DNA of 47,715 nt from Opitutia bacterium UBA957 (GCA_002293065.1 DBCN01000027.1:5391-53105), one strand, 5' to 3'; positions 14,992-24,244 are shown, counted from the stretch's first letter. Program-made: numbers and translations. The notes: a model not told the origin generated them from the letters alone.

Positions 14992-16821
14992 GTGCGGGCT
15001 TCCCGCCACGCTGGGGTGGTGTTCAACCGCCGCTACCGAGCCTACTTGGTCCACCTTAAGGGGAGTCGGCGGCTTTTGGTGTTGGCGCTCTTGGCGGGCG
15101 TCTGTTTCGCGGCCAGCAGCGCGCTGGGGATTCCTTTCCTGATCGGGAAGGTTTTGCCGGCCGTTTTCGGTTCGGAGGCCCAGCGGGCGGCGCCGCTCAT
15201 CGCCTTCCCGGCTTGGTTGGGTTGGGAGCCCCTTCACTTGCCGAAGGGGCACGAGGTGGCTTTCGCCGTCGCTTTCCTGCCGGCCGTTTTCTGCATCCGG
15301 GGCCTCTCGGAATTTTCCGCCAACTATCTCCTGAACCTCGCCGGCCTGCGCGTGGTCGAGTCGGTCCGGCGGGCGGTGTTCGCCCGGCTCCAGCGGCTCC
15401 ACCTGGGTTTCTTCGCCAAGTTGCCGACCGGCGACCTCCTGCAGCGGGTGATCAATGACGCCAACTCGGTCCGCACGGTCCTGGTGGATGTGTCGAACGA
15501 CCTTCTGATTCAGCCGCTGACGTTGCTCTTCGCCCTCGGTTACGTGACGTGGATTTGCCTGTCCAAGCCCGACGGCTACTGGTTCCTGGGCTGCCTCCTG
15601 GTCGTGCCCGCCGCCGTTTTCCTCGTGCGGTCGATCGGCACCGCCATCCAGCGCCGCGCCCGCGCGGGCCTCGCTTCGGCCTCGGACCTGAACGGCATCG
15701 CCGTGGAGAACCTGCAGTCCGCCCGCGAGGTGCGTGCGTATGGTTTGCAGGACCGCGAGTGCGCCCGGTTCGATGCCGCCAGCCGCGAGGGTCTGCGGAT
15801 TCAGGCCAAGCTGGTCCGTTACGAGAAGGCCTTGTCGCCGCTCCTGGAGATCTCAGCGGCCATCGGGATCGCCTTGGCCATCGGCGTCGGCGCGGGCATC
15901 GGCTTCCGCTTTGAAGAGCTCCTCGCCCTGATCGCCGCTTTCTACTTGGCCTATGGCCCGCTGAAGCGGATCGGGTATGTGAGCAGCCGCCTCAGCATGG
16001 CCGAGCCGGGCTTGGAGCGCCTGACGGAGATCCTCGAGGCCCCCATCGAGGTGGACGACGCACCGGGTGCCCGCGCGTTGGGTCGTGTGCGCGGGGAGAT
16101 CGTCTTGGATCAGCTGACTTTCGCCTATGGTGCCGAGCCGATCTTGAGCGAAGTCACGTTGCGTATTCCGGCCGGCCAGTCGGTGGCTTTGGTCGGTCCG
16201 AGCGGGGCCGGCAAGAGCACGTTCGTCAACCTCGTGCCCCGCTTCTTCGATCCGCGGTCCGGCTCGATCCGGGTCGATGGCCATGATTTGCGTTCGGTCC
16301 AGCAGGCCGATTTGCGCGCCAATATCGCTCTCGTCTCACAGGAGCCGGTGCTGTTCGACGAGACCATCGCCGAAAATATTCGGCTCGGTCGTCCAGCGGC
16401 CACGGATGCGGAGGTCCGCGCGGCCGCCCAGTTGGCGGGGGCCTTGGAGTTCATCGAGGCTCAGCCGCAGGGCTTCGCCACGCGGGTGGGGGAGCGGGGC
16501 TCGCGCCTTTCGGGCGGGCAGCGCCAGCGGGTCTCCATCGCCCGCGCGTTCCTCAAGGATGCCCCGATCCTCATCCTCGACGAGGCCACCTCGGCTTTGG
16601 ATACCGACACCGAGCGGAGCATCCAGCACTCCCTCGCCCAGTTGATGAAGGGCCGCACGACGCTCATCGTGGCCCACCGTTTCTCGACCATCCGTGATGT
16701 GGACCGGGTGCTGGTCTTCGAGGGCGGCCGCATCGTCGCCGACGGCCCGCGCGAAGAGGTTTACCGCACGAACGAGCTCTTTCGGCGTCTGTGGGATAAT
16801 CAAGCCCAGGGCATTTCCTGA
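14992..16821 (+). CDS. MsbA-like ABC exporter (fused permease and ATPase)
   Basis: A 609-residue half-transporter. The N-terminal half has about six membrane helices, with the coupling-helix region GDLLQRVINDANSVRTVLVD. The C-terminal ATPase has Walker A GPSGAGKST, the Q-loop VSQEPVLFDETIAENIRLG, the signature LSGGQRQRVSIARAFL, Walker B ILILDEATSALD and the switch His in IVAHRFSTI. Such transporters flip lipid A-core or other lipids across the inner membrane. The gene overlaps the following glycosyltransferase start by one base (TGATG), and that neighbour acts on LPS cores, which supports a lipopolysaccharide role over multidrug export. The start is a GTG; it could lie slightly further in. 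Confidence 0.88.
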   Translation: MRASRHAGVVFNRRYRAYLVHLKGSRRLLVLALLAGVCFAASSALGIPFLIGKVLPAVFGSEAQRAAPLIAFPAWLGWEPLHLPKGHEVAFAVAFLPAVFCIRGLSEFSANYLLNLAGLRVVESVRRAVFARLQRLHLGFFAKLPTGDLLQRVINDANSVRTVLVDVSNDLLIQPLTLLFALGYVTWICLSKPDGYWFLGCLLVVPAAVFLVRSIGTAIQRRARAGLASASDLNGIAVENLQSAREVRAYGLQDRECARFDAASREGLRIQAKLVRYEKALSPLLEISAAIGIALAIGVGAGIGFRFEELLALIAAFYLAYGPLKRIGYVSSRLSMAEPGLERLTEILEAPIEVDDAPGARALGRVRGEIVLDQLTFAYGAEPILSEVTLRIPAGQSVALVGPSGAGKSTFVNLVPRFFDPRSGSIRVDGHDLRSVQQADLRANIALVSQEPVLFDETIAENIRLGRPAATDAEVRAAAQLAGALEFIEAQPQGFATRVGERGSRLSGGQRQRVSIARAFLKDAPILILDEATSALDTDTERSIQHSLAQLMKGRTTLIVAHRFSTIRDVDRVLVFEGGRIVADGPREEVYRTNELFRRLWDNQAQGIS

Positions 16822-17828
16822 TGCGCCTCCTGGTGGTCAAGTTCTCCGGCCTGCGCGGAGCCCTCGCCACCACGGCGGCCTTCCGTTCGCTCAAGGAACG
16901 CCATCCCGGAGCGGCCGTCACCGTGGTGACGACCCCGGGGAGCGAGCCCGGCTTGGAGGGTTGTCCCATCGTGGCCGAAATCGTCGCCTTCGACCCGCGG
17001 TCCAGCGCTTGGGAGGTCTGGGCCTTGCTTAGCCATCTGCGTCGCCAGCGTTTCGACGTGGCCGTCGCCTTGGGCGTCGATGCCTTGTCCCGACGCTTCG
17101 TGGCCTGGAGCGGCGCCGCCAAACGCGCCTGCGCCGGTCGCCCCGCTTGGGCTCTGTACCCGTGGTTTCATCAGGTCGTCACGGGAACGGTGGCCGATCC
17201 GCACGAAGCGTCGCGCGACCATGCGGTCTTGGCGGCGGTCATGGGCTTGGGCCAAGAAGTCCCCGGGTTATGGTATGCCGCCTCGCGCATGGCGGAACAC
17301 GGATTGCCCGTGGAGCCTCATCGCTATGCGGTGATCCACCCTGGAGCCTCGCGTGAGGACCAGGTCTTCGAAATCGACAAGTGGGCCAAGGTCGGGCGCG
17401 AGCTCGTCGCCAGCCGCCGCGTCGACCGCATCGTCGTCTCCGCCGGCACCACGTCTTCCGAGCGCATCCTCGCCGAAGCCCTGTGTGGTCTGATTGGCCC
17501 CGCCGCGCAACCGACGCGGGGTGGGTTGGGCCTTCCGCAACTCGCCAAACTCATCAGCGGTGCCCGGCTGTTCATGGGGGCGGACTCGCCCATCCTGCAA
17601 CTCGCGGCGGCGGTGAATACGCCCGTGGTGGGCGTCTTTGGGCCCTCCGATTACGTCCGTTCCCGTCCGTGGGCTGTCCTGCACCGGATCGTGCGCGTGG
17701 ACACCACGCCGTTCGAGGGCGAGGACCCGGCGGATTACCGGCGGCGCATGGACCGGGCCTTGGCCCGCATCACCCCCGATCAAGTGATCCGCGCGGCCGA
17801 AGAGGTCCTGCAGTTGAGCGCGCCTTGA
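16821..17828 (+). CDS. Glycosyltransferase family 9 (heptosyltransferase-like)
   Basis: A 335-residue cytoplasmic GT-B enzyme resembling ADP-heptose:LPS heptosyltransferases. The N-terminus MRLLVVKFSGLRGALATTAA is the usual Rossmann start with the G-D/L-R region, and ARLFMGADSPILQLAAAVNT followed by PVVGVFGPSD is the family's donor-binding signature near the C-terminus. The central Pro/Gly segment YAVIHPGASREDQVFEIDKW also matches. It would add a sugar to a lipid A core on the inner face of the membrane. It overlaps the ABC exporter by one base, so translation is likely coupled. The sugar donor is not certain. Confidence 0.88.
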   Translation: MRLLVVKFSGLRGALATTAAFRSLKERHPGAAVTVVTTPGSEPGLEGCPIVAEIVAFDPRSSAWEVWALLSHLRRQRFDVAVALGVDALSRRFVAWSGAAKRACAGRPAWALYPWFHQVVTGTVADPHEASRDHAVLAAVMGLGQEVPGLWYAASRMAEHGLPVEPHRYAVIHPGASREDQVFEIDKWAKVGRELVASRRVDRIVVSAGTTSSERILAEALCGLIGPAAQPTRGGLGLPQLAKLISGARLFMGADSPILQLAAAVNTPVVGVFGPSDYVRSRPWAVLHRIVRVDTTPFEGEDPADYRRRMDRALARITPDQVIRAAEEVLQLSAP

Positions 17829-17837
17829 TGCGTTCGC

Positions 17838-17865
17838 TTGACCCCGGTCCGCGGTCTTGGACTGT
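17838..17865 (+). promoter_or_regulatory. Possible promoter for the CrtI-like gene
   Basis: TTGACC (17838-17843), a 16-base spacer and GACTGT (17860-17865) end six bases before the GTG at 17872. The geometry equals that at 28168, though the -10 is poor. Confidence 0.35.
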
Positions 17866-17871
17866 AGGCCT

Positions 17872-19293
17872 GTGAGCGTCGCGAGTTCCCATTACGATGC
17901 GGTCATCATCGGCGCCGGCATGTCCGGCCTCGCGGCCGCCGTGCGCCTTGGGATGTTCGGGCAGAAGGTCCTCGTCCTCGAGCGGCACAACGCCGCGGGT
18001 GGCCTGAACTCCTTTTACGCCCGCGGGCAGCGCAAGTACGACGTAGGCCTGCACGCCCTCACCAATTGGGTGCCCGAGGGGGCGAAGGGGGCCCCTTTGG
18101 TCAAGCTGATGCGGCAGCTCCGCATTCGCCGGGAAGAGCTCGACCTTTGCCCGCAGGTGGGCTCGCGCGTCACCATGGCCGGCCGGAACCTGCGCGTGAA
18201 CAATTGCTTCGCGGATTTCGAGGCGGATGTCGCCCGCGAATTCCCCCGTTCCATCGATCGCTTCCGGGCATTGGATGCCCATCTGTCGGGCTTGGATGAG
18301 GCGGCCTTGGAGGCGCCGGGGGGCTCGGCCCGCGCGCTGCTGGATGAACGCCTCGGTGATCCGCTCCTGCGCGACATGCTGCTGCTCCCGACTTGTTTCT
18401 ACGGTAGCGCGGTCGAGGACGACATCGAGGTCTCGCAGTTCGCGGTCATGTGGCGTTCCTTGTTCAAGGAGGGTTTTGCGCGTCCGTTCATCGGTGTCCG
18501 CCAGGTCATCCGTTTGCTCGTCGACCGTTGCCGTGAGCATGGCGTCGAACGGCGCATGAAGTGCGGCGTCCGGCGCCTGGAGGTCCGCGGGGAGCGCGTG
18601 GCGGCCATCGCATTGGACGACGGCACCGAGGTCACCGCCGACCGCGTGTACTCCTCGGCGGGCGCCGTCGAGACCTTGCGCCTGCGCTCCGATCAAGCGC
18701 CCCTCGTCGGCGCCGGCGAGATTGGGCGCCTTGGTTATGCCGAGACCATCGCCACCTACGAGCCGCAGGCTTTCGCCGGGTTCGGCTGGCGGGACACGAT
18801 CATCTTCTTTTGTGATGATGAACGTTTTTCATACCGGGCTCCGGCGGACTTGGTGGATCCGCGTTCGGGCGTCATCTGCATCCCCAACAATTACCAGTAC
18901 GGCCCCGGTCGCACGCTGGATGAAGGCTGGTTGCGCGTCACCGCCCTGGCCAACCATGACGCCTGGTGCCGTTTGCCGGAAGACGAATACCTCGCGCACA
19001 AGCAGGCTTGGTGCACGCGTCTCAATCGCGTGGCGCGGGCGCACCTCCCGGCGGTCACGGACGCCGTTCATGATGCTGCGCAGACCTCGACGGATGTCTT
19101 CACCCCCCGGACCGTCCGGAAGTTCACGGGTCACCTGAACGGCGCCATCTATGGGGCCCCCGCCAAGCGCCGGGATGGCCGGACGGATGTCGCCAACCTC
19201 TTTCTCATCGGTACGGACCAAGGCTTCTTGGGCGTCACCGGCGCAATGCTTTCTGGCATTTCGATGGCCAACCTGCATGGTTTGAAGGCCTGA
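17872..19293 (+). CDS. FAD-dependent oxidoreductase, CrtI/phytoene desaturase-like
   Basis: A 473-residue flavoprotein of the amine oxidase/phytoene desaturase superfamily. The GTG at 17872 is chosen; it gives a short lead before the FAD-binding motif YDAVIIGAGMSGLAAAVRLG and VLVLERHNAAGGLNSFY, the extended G-x-G-x-x-G plus glutamate and GG doublet. The C-terminus has the second FAD contact (VANLFLIGTDQGFLGVTGAM). Relatives include carotenoid desaturases, retinol saturases and fatty-acid or polyketide desaturases. No phytoene synthase or other carotenoid gene is nearby, so the substrate is open. It follows the glycosyltransferase by 43 bases and precedes an MFS gene by ten, probably in one transcript with the latter. 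Confidence 0.8.
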   Translation: MSVASSHYDAVIIGAGMSGLAAAVRLGMFGQKVLVLERHNAAGGLNSFYARGQRKYDVGLHALTNWVPEGAKGAPLVKLMRQLRIRREELDLCPQVGSRVTMAGRNLRVNNCFADFEADVAREFPRSIDRFRALDAHLSGLDEAALEAPGGSARALLDERLGDPLLRDMLLLPTCFYGSAVEDDIEVSQFAVMWRSLFKEGFARPFIGVRQVIRLLVDRCREHGVERRMKCGVRRLEVRGERVAAIALDDGTEVTADRVYSSAGAVETLRLRSDQAPLVGAGEIGRLGYAETIATYEPQAFAGFGWRDTIIFFCDDERFSYRAPADLVDPRSGVICIPNNYQYGPGRTLDEGWLRVTALANHDAWCRLPEDEYLAHKQAWCTRLNRVARAHLPAVTDAVHDAAQTSTDVFTPRTVRKFTGHLNGAIYGAPAKRRDGRTDVANLFLIGTDQGFLGVTGAMLSGISMANLHGLKA

Positions 19294-19303
19294 CCCTTTT
19301 CCC

Positions 19304-20590
19304 ATGAGCCAGCCCGATTTCTCGTCTGCCCCCCGTCCCTTGTGGCGCGACCTCCTGCATCCAGCCGTCATCGTCGGTGCCCTTGGTTATTTCGTGGATA
19401 TTTACGACCTGACCCTCTTCATGACCGTGCGCGAGCAGAGCCTGCGCGACCTCGGGCTTGGGCATCTCATCAAGGGAGGGCAGTGGTACCACGACCTGAT
19501 GTCCTGGCAGATGGCGGGCATGCTCCTCGGAGGCATCTTCTTCGGCATCCTGGGCGACAAGATGGGTCGGCTCGCGACGCTCTTCGGTTCGATCCTGCTT
19601 TATTCCGTGGCCAACATCGCGAACGGCTTCGTGGATACCTTCGGAGCGTATGCCGCTTGGCGCTTCATCGCCGGTATCGGCCTGGCGGGCGAGCTCGGCG
19701 GCTGCATTGCGCTCGTGTCGGAGTCCCTCTCCAAGGAGCGGCGCGGCTACGGCACCGCGCTCGTCGCGACCGTCGGCGTCTTCGGGGCCGTGGTGGCCGG
19801 ACTTATGGCCGAGGTCGTGACCTGGCGCACCAACTTCTTCATCGGCGGCGGCCTCGGCCTGGCGCTGTTGGCCATGCGCGTGGGCGTAAGCGAGTCCGGG
19901 ATGTTCAATCAAGCCAAGGCCGAACAGGCGACCGGCGCGGTCGCTCGCGGCAATTTCTTCGCGCTGTTCACCAGCCGCGACCGCTTCGCCCGGTATGCAC
20001 GCTGCATCCTGATCGGGTTGCCGACGTGGTTCATGATCGGCATCCTCGTCCAGCGTGCTGGCTCGCACTTCGCTCCGGCCATGGGCGTCGACGGGGCGAT
20101 CCTGTCCAGCCGCGCGGTGGCGCTTTTCTACCTCGGCCTCACCTTCGGCGATTTCGGCAGCGGCTTCGGCAGCCAGCTGATCAAGTCTCGCCGCAAGACG
20201 GTTTTCGGGTTCCTGGTCTTCAGCTCCGTCTGCGTGGGCGTCTACCTGCTGGGGACGACGGGCTGGACCTCGACCAGTTTCTACGGGCTCATCTTCCTCC
20301 TCGGCCTCGGCATGGGGTACTGGGCCATCTTCGTGACCATCGCCGCCGAGCAATTCGGCACGAACCTCCGTGCCACCGTGGCCACGACCGTACCCAACTT
20401 TGCCCGTGGTTCGCTCGTGCCGCTCACCTTAGGCTTCACTTGGCTGACCGGCACGAGCGAACAGCCTTGGCTCAGCGCCCCGCAGGCCGCCGGCGTCTTG
20501 GCGCTGATCTGCTTCAGCGCCGCCTTCCTCGCCCTCTGGGGCATGGAGGAGACCTACGGCAAGGACCTCGACTATCAGGAGCAGAAGTGA
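19304..20590 (+). CDS. MFS transporter
   Basis: A 428-residue major facilitator with about twelve hydrophobic segments. The loop between helices 2 and 3 (GILGDKMGRLATLFGSIL) carries the G-x-x-x-D-x-x-G-R motif, and ALGYFVDIYDLTLFMTV near the N-terminus and GIGLAGELGGCIALVSES in helix 5 fit the metabolite:H+ symporter/sugar-porter type. The helix-1 Asp pair (FVDIYD) hints at proton coupling. The substrate is unknown. It begins ten bases after the flavoprotein gene and its stop lies three bases from the stop of the convergent formylglycine-generating enzyme gene. The ATG follows CCTTTTCCC. Confidence 0.88.
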   Translation: MSQPDFSSAPRPLWRDLLHPAVIVGALGYFVDIYDLTLFMTVREQSLRDLGLGHLIKGGQWYHDLMSWQMAGMLLGGIFFGILGDKMGRLATLFGSILLYSVANIANGFVDTFGAYAAWRFIAGIGLAGELGGCIALVSESLSKERRGYGTALVATVGVFGAVVAGLMAEVVTWRTNFFIGGGLGLALLAMRVGVSESGMFNQAKAEQATGAVARGNFFALFTSRDRFARYARCILIGLPTWFMIGILVQRAGSHFAPAMGVDGAILSSRAVALFYLGLTFGDFGSGFGSQLIKSRRKTVFGFLVFSSVCVGVYLLGTTGWTSTSFYGLIFLLGLGMGYWAIFVTIAAEQFGTNLRATVATTVPNFARGSLVPLTLGFTWLTGTSEQPWLSAPQAAGVLALICFSAAFLALWGMEETYGKDLDYQEQK

Positions 20591-20593
20591 CGC

Positions 20594-21667
20594 TTACTTC
20601 CGCGCGCTCGGCGCGGGTCGGTCGGCCACGCAGCGGAAGCCCGCGTGGTTCGTGGACGTCAGCGCGTCGAGGCCTTGGCGCGACCCCACGCGGAAGCGGA
20701 AGCAGTAGCCCACGTCGCAGAGCCAGGATCCGCCGCGGATGACGTGCTGGCCGAAACCCGTTTGCTCGGGGTCGAAGCCGATGGCGGGCCCGAGCGGATT
20801 CACGGCCGGCGAGATCTTGTAGAAGTCGGGATGATACCAGTCCTCGCACATTTCCCAGACGTTGCCGGCGACGTCGTAGAGGCCGTAACCGTTCGGGGGG
20901 AAGCTGGCGACCGGCGCGACGCTCTGGAAGCCGTCTTCGCCGGTGTCATTGGCCGGGAACGTGCCTTGCCAGTGGTTGCAGAGGTATTTGCCGTTGGGGC
21001 GTTCTTCGGCGCCCCAGACATAAGGCATGTCCTTGAGGCCGCCCCGCGCGGCGAATTCCCATTCGGCTTCCGTCGGGAGACGCTTGCCGGCCCAAGTCGC
21101 GAAGGCATGCACATCCTTCCAGGTCAGGCAAATGACCGGGTGGTTCATGCGCTGCTCGATGGATGAACCCGGACCCTCGGGCGTCCGCCAGGTCGCCCCC
21201 GCCGTGAACTTCCACCACGGCAGGTTGCCGCTCGTGCCGCATTGGAAAGGGTCGACGCCTTGGACGCGCTTGAAGATGAGCGAGCCACCTTTGAGGTATT
21301 CGGCCGGGGCGTTGGGAAACTCGGCGGCGCTGAGGTCCTTCTCGGCGTCGGTGACATAGCCCGTGGCTTGGACGAAGGCCGCGAACTGGGCGTTGGTCAC
21401 CTCGGTTTCATCCATCCAGAAGCCCTTGACCTGGACGTTGTGCACGGGCCCTTCTTCCTTGTGCTTGTCGTCGACGTTGCCGGTACCCATGCGGAATTCC
21501 CCGCCGGGAATCCAGACCATCTTGCAGACGTTCGCGGGGTCCACGGCGGGTGCGCGGTTCATCCAGTAGAAGAGTCCGACCGGCAACAGCATGAAGCAGG
21601 CGGTGGCCACGATGAGCGTGGTGCGGGCCCGCGCGGCCGGGCTATCGGCTTCTTCGGTGGTTTCCAT
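20594..21667 (-). CDS. Formylglycine-generating enzyme, membrane-anchored
   Basis: A 357-residue protein that would convert an active-site Cys (or Ser) of sulfatases to formylglycine. The frame is open far upstream over pyrE, but ATG 21667 is the start because it gives a hydrophobic anchor (TTLIVATACFMLLPVGLFYW) followed by the domain (MVWIPGGEFRMGTG). RLPTEAEWEFAARGG, NVWEMCEDWY and GGSWLCDVGYCFRFR are present. The Cys317/Cys322 pair has the spacing and context of the catalytic pair of human FGE (336/341), which many SUMF1-like paralogues lack, so true enzyme activity is likely. The catalytic domain would face the periplasm. No sulfatase lies in the window. Confidence 0.85.
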   Translation of the reverse strand: METTEEADSPAARARTTLIVATACFMLLPVGLFYWMNRAPAVDPANVCKMVWIPGGEFRMGTGNVDDKHKEEGPVHNVQVKGFWMDETEVTNAQFAAFVQATGYVTDAEKDLSAAEFPNAPAEYLKGGSLIFKRVQGVDPFQCGTSGNLPWWKFTAGATWRTPEGPGSSIEQRMNHPVICLTWKDVHAFATWAGKRLPTEAEWEFAARGGLKDMPYVWGAEERPNGKYLCNHWQGTFPANDTGEDGFQSVAPVASFPPNGYGLYDVAGNVWEMCEDWYHPDFYKISPAVNPLGPAIGFDPEQTGFGQHVIRGGSWLCDVGYCFRFRVGSRQGLDALTSTNHAGFRCVADRPAPSARK

Positions 21668-21787
21668 GGGGGTGGGTAGGGGAGGGATAACCCCTGTTCT
21701 CGCCGCGGTCGACCCTTTCTTATTTCCCTCCGTCCCGAGGATATCGCCTCGCCCTTGGCCGTGTGGGGGTATTAGACCAACTTCACC

Positions 21788-22357
21788 ATGAGTTCGTCCC
21801 AAGAAGAGGTCCTCCAAATCTTCCGTGACTCCCGCGCCCTGCTGACGGGGCATTTCGTCCTGCGTTCCGGCCTGCATAGCGGTCACTTCTTCCAGTGCGC
21901 CCAGGTTTGCCAGTACATGGACAAGGTCACGCGCCTCATCGAACTGCTCCGTCCCAAGTTGGCGGCCCACCCCTGCGACGTCGTCCTGGCTCCCGCCATG
22001 GGCGGCTTGGTCGTCGGGCAGGAACTCGCCCGCCAGCTCGGCGTCCGTTTCATCTTCGTGGAGAAGGAGAACGATCGCCTGGTCTTGCGCCGCAACTTCA
22101 CCTTCCGCCCGGGCGAACGCGTCCTGATCGCCGAGGATGTCGTCACCCGCGGGGGGCGCGTGCAGGAGTGCCTCGACATCGTCGCCCAGCAAGGGGCGAC
22201 TACGGTCGCCGTGACGAGCCTGGTTGACCGGTCCGGTGGACAGACCAAGTTCACGGTGCCTTTCATCGCTTTATTGGAACTGACTTTCCCGACTTACGCC
22301 GCCGACCAGGTGCCGGCTGAATTGGCGAAGATTCCGGCCACCAAGCCGGGGTCGTAA
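21788..22357 (+). CDS. pyrE: Orotate phosphoribosyltransferase
   Basis: A 189-residue cytoplasmic enzyme that joins orotate and PRPP to orotidine 5'-phosphate in pyrimidine synthesis. The PRPP-binding motif is VLIAEDVVTRGG, preceded by the flexible-loop basic segment FIFVEKENDRLVLRR, and the start has the usual LRSGLHSGHFFQC substrate region (family S-G-x-x-S). The length fits the short OPRTase class. It is divergent from the formylglycine-generating enzyme gene with 120 bases between them, which include TATTAG 14 bases before the ATG as a possible -10. The neighbours yidC and yebC are unrelated housekeeping genes. Confidence 0.92.
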   Translation: MSSSQEEVLQIFRDSRALLTGHFVLRSGLHSGHFFQCAQVCQYMDKVTRLIELLRPKLAAHPCDVVLAPAMGGLVVGQELARQLGVRFIFVEKENDRLVLRRNFTFRPGERVLIAEDVVTRGGRVQECLDIVAQQGATTVAVTSLVDRSGGQTKFTVPFIALLELTFPTYAADQVPAELAKIPATKPGS

Positions 22358-22465
22358 GAGGCGGGCGGGGCCGGTCTTGCGGGCTAAATTGCCCGTAAAA
22401 CGTGACCTTATGCCTTGTGCCTTGCACCCGGCGGGCCTCTTCCCTACGCCCACTGCTTACTTTCC

Positions 22466-24223
22466 ATGGATCGCAAGAATCTCTTTCTAGGTCTCGGCTG
22501 CGTCTCGCTGGCCCTGTTCCTCTACGTCTTAAACGCCCCGAAGCCGGCGCCGGTCGTCCCTGGTGCCCCGAAGGCCGTGGAAACCGCCGCCGCCGGTCAG
22601 GCCGCTCCCGTGGTCGCTCCGGTTGCCCCGGCCCCTGGCGCCGTCGCCGCCATCAATCCCGCCGACGCCAAGCGCGTCACGCTCGAAAACGGCTACGTCA
22701 AGGTCACCTTCACTTCCCGCGGGGGTGCCATCGAGAAGGTCGAGCTCCTCAAGCAGTTCGCCGATACCGAGCGCAAGGCGAAGGTCGTCTTCAACGACAA
22801 CAACCAGGATGCCGCCCTCGCGCTGGGCGTGCGTAATGCGCTGACGAACAAGATCGAGCCGGTCTATTCCGAGTTCGTCGCGAACGTCGACGAGAAGGCC
22901 CGTGCGGTCACCTTCAACGGCAAACTCCCCGACGGTACCCGCGTCGTCCGTCGTTTCTCCCTGAACCTTGGCGAGAAGGAGGGCGAAGAGCCCCATTCGG
23001 TTCGCTTCAGCACGCAAGTCATCCCACCCGCGGCGGGCGTCGCCGCCACGCGCGTCTGGCTGTCCACGGGCTGCTGGAACTTGACCACCGGTGACACCAT
23101 CAACCAGTACATCTCGGTCTTGGCCCATGATGGCGATGACCTGACCCGCGTCGGCACCGACGTCTTCGTGGATTCGAGCGGTTTCTTCGGGCTCGGTTCG
23201 CATAAGGCGGTCGCCGAGCAACCGGCCGCCGCGATCGGCAAGCCCTACCAGTGGGTCTCGTCCGGCAACCAATTCTTCGCCTCCATCGTCCATGTCGACG
23301 CCCCCAGCCGCGGCGCCCGTTCCGAAATCCTCGCCCGTCCGGTCGAATTCGCCAAGGATACCCGCGGCATCCAAGCCTTCGCCTATTGGGAAAGCCCCGT
23401 GGCGGCCGACGCCTCCATCACGACCGAAGGCAACTTCTTCGTGGGGCCGAAGGAGTACGCCCGCGTCGCGGCCTTGGCGGACGGCCAGGTGGACGTGCTG
23501 CAGTTCTCGAAGATCCTCGGCTTCATTTCGTTCGGCGCCATCTGCAAGCTCCTGTTGGCTTGCCTCGGCGGCGTGCACTCCTTGCTCGCCTGGACGGGCG
23601 GTTGGTCCTGGGGTTGGGCCATCGTCATCCTGACGGTCCTCATCAAGGTCATCACCTGGCCGCTCACCGCCGCGCAGCAGCGCAGCGCCTTGAAGATGCA
23701 GCAGTTCGCCGGCCCGATGAAGGAGCTGCGCGAGAAGTACAAGGACAACTCGGAAAAACTGAACAAGGAGATGATGAAGCTCTACCAGGAGCACAAGATC
23801 AACCCCTTCGCCGGCTGCCTCCCGATCTTCATCCAGATCCCCATCTTCTTCGGCCTGTACACGGCCTTCCAGACCACCGTGGAACTGCGGCTGGAATCCT
23901 TCCTGTGGATCCATGATTTGGCGGCGCCCGACACGGTGTTCTCCATCGGCGGTTTCGGCATCAACATCCTCCCTGTCCTCATGGGCATCACCATGTGGAT
24001 CTCGATGCGCATGACCCCGATGCCTTCGGCCGACGATACGCAGAAGATCATCATGTACACTATGGCCTTGGTGTTCCCGGTCATCTGTTATTCCCTGCCC
24101 GCGGCCTTGTCCCTCTACATGACCGTGCAGAACCTCTTGACCATCCTCCAGGCCAAGCTGACCAAGAACCCCACGGCCGAAGCGGTGGTGGTCGAGGCCC
24201 GCCCGAAGAAGGCCAAAGGCTGA
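22466..24223 (+). CDS. yidC: Membrane protein insertase YidC
   Basis: A 585-residue inner-membrane insertase that folds and inserts membrane proteins alone or with SecYEG. ATG 22466 is chosen over an upstream TTG since it gives MDRKNLFLGLGCVSLALFLY, the usual first membrane helix. The large periplasmic domain follows (residues 60-350, e.g. VKVTFTSRGGAIEKVELL), then the conserved five-helix core: WSWGWAIVILTVLIKVITWP, the hairpin KMQQFAGPMKELREKYKDN, INPFAGCLPIFIQIPIFFGL and the final helices near MYTMALVFPVICYSLPA. The length is typical of Gram-negative YidC. It is followed 21 bases later by the yebC gene, and both may be co-transcribed. Confidence 0.96.
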   Translation: MDRKNLFLGLGCVSLALFLYVLNAPKPAPVVPGAPKAVETAAAGQAAPVVAPVAPAPGAVAAINPADAKRVTLENGYVKVTFTSRGGAIEKVELLKQFADTERKAKVVFNDNNQDAALALGVRNALTNKIEPVYSEFVANVDEKARAVTFNGKLPDGTRVVRRFSLNLGEKEGEEPHSVRFSTQVIPPAAGVAATRVWLSTGCWNLTTGDTINQYISVLAHDGDDLTRVGTDVFVDSSGFFGLGSHKAVAEQPAAAIGKPYQWVSSGNQFFASIVHVDAPSRGARSEILARPVEFAKDTRGIQAFAYWESPVAADASITTEGNFFVGPKEYARVAALADGQVDVLQFSKILGFISFGAICKLLLACLGGVHSLLAWTGGWSWGWAIVILTVLIKVITWPLTAAQQRSALKMQQFAGPMKELREKYKDNSEKLNKEMMKLYQEHKINPFAGCLPIFIQIPIFFGLYTAFQTTVELRLESFLWIHDLAAPDTVFSIGGFGINILPVLMGITMWISMRMTPMPSADDTQKIIMYTMALVFPVICYSLPAALSLYMTVQNLLTILQAKLTKNPTAEAVVVEARPKKAKG

Positions 24224-24244
24224 TTTCTCCAACCCCATCCCCCC

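Noticed and set aside
21668..22192. N-terminal extension of the formylglycine-generating enzyme frame over pyrE
   Set aside because: The extra 175 codons run antisense to pyrE and would hide the obvious anchor start at 21667.
22377..22398. TTGCGGGC/GCCCGTAA hairpin before yidC as a terminator of pyrE
   Set aside because: The stem is short with one G-T pair and no T tract follows, so I do not claim termination.
22529..24238. A 569-codon leftward open frame over yidC
   Set aside because: It is the antisense mirror of yidC; no motif, no start context and no neighbour logic.
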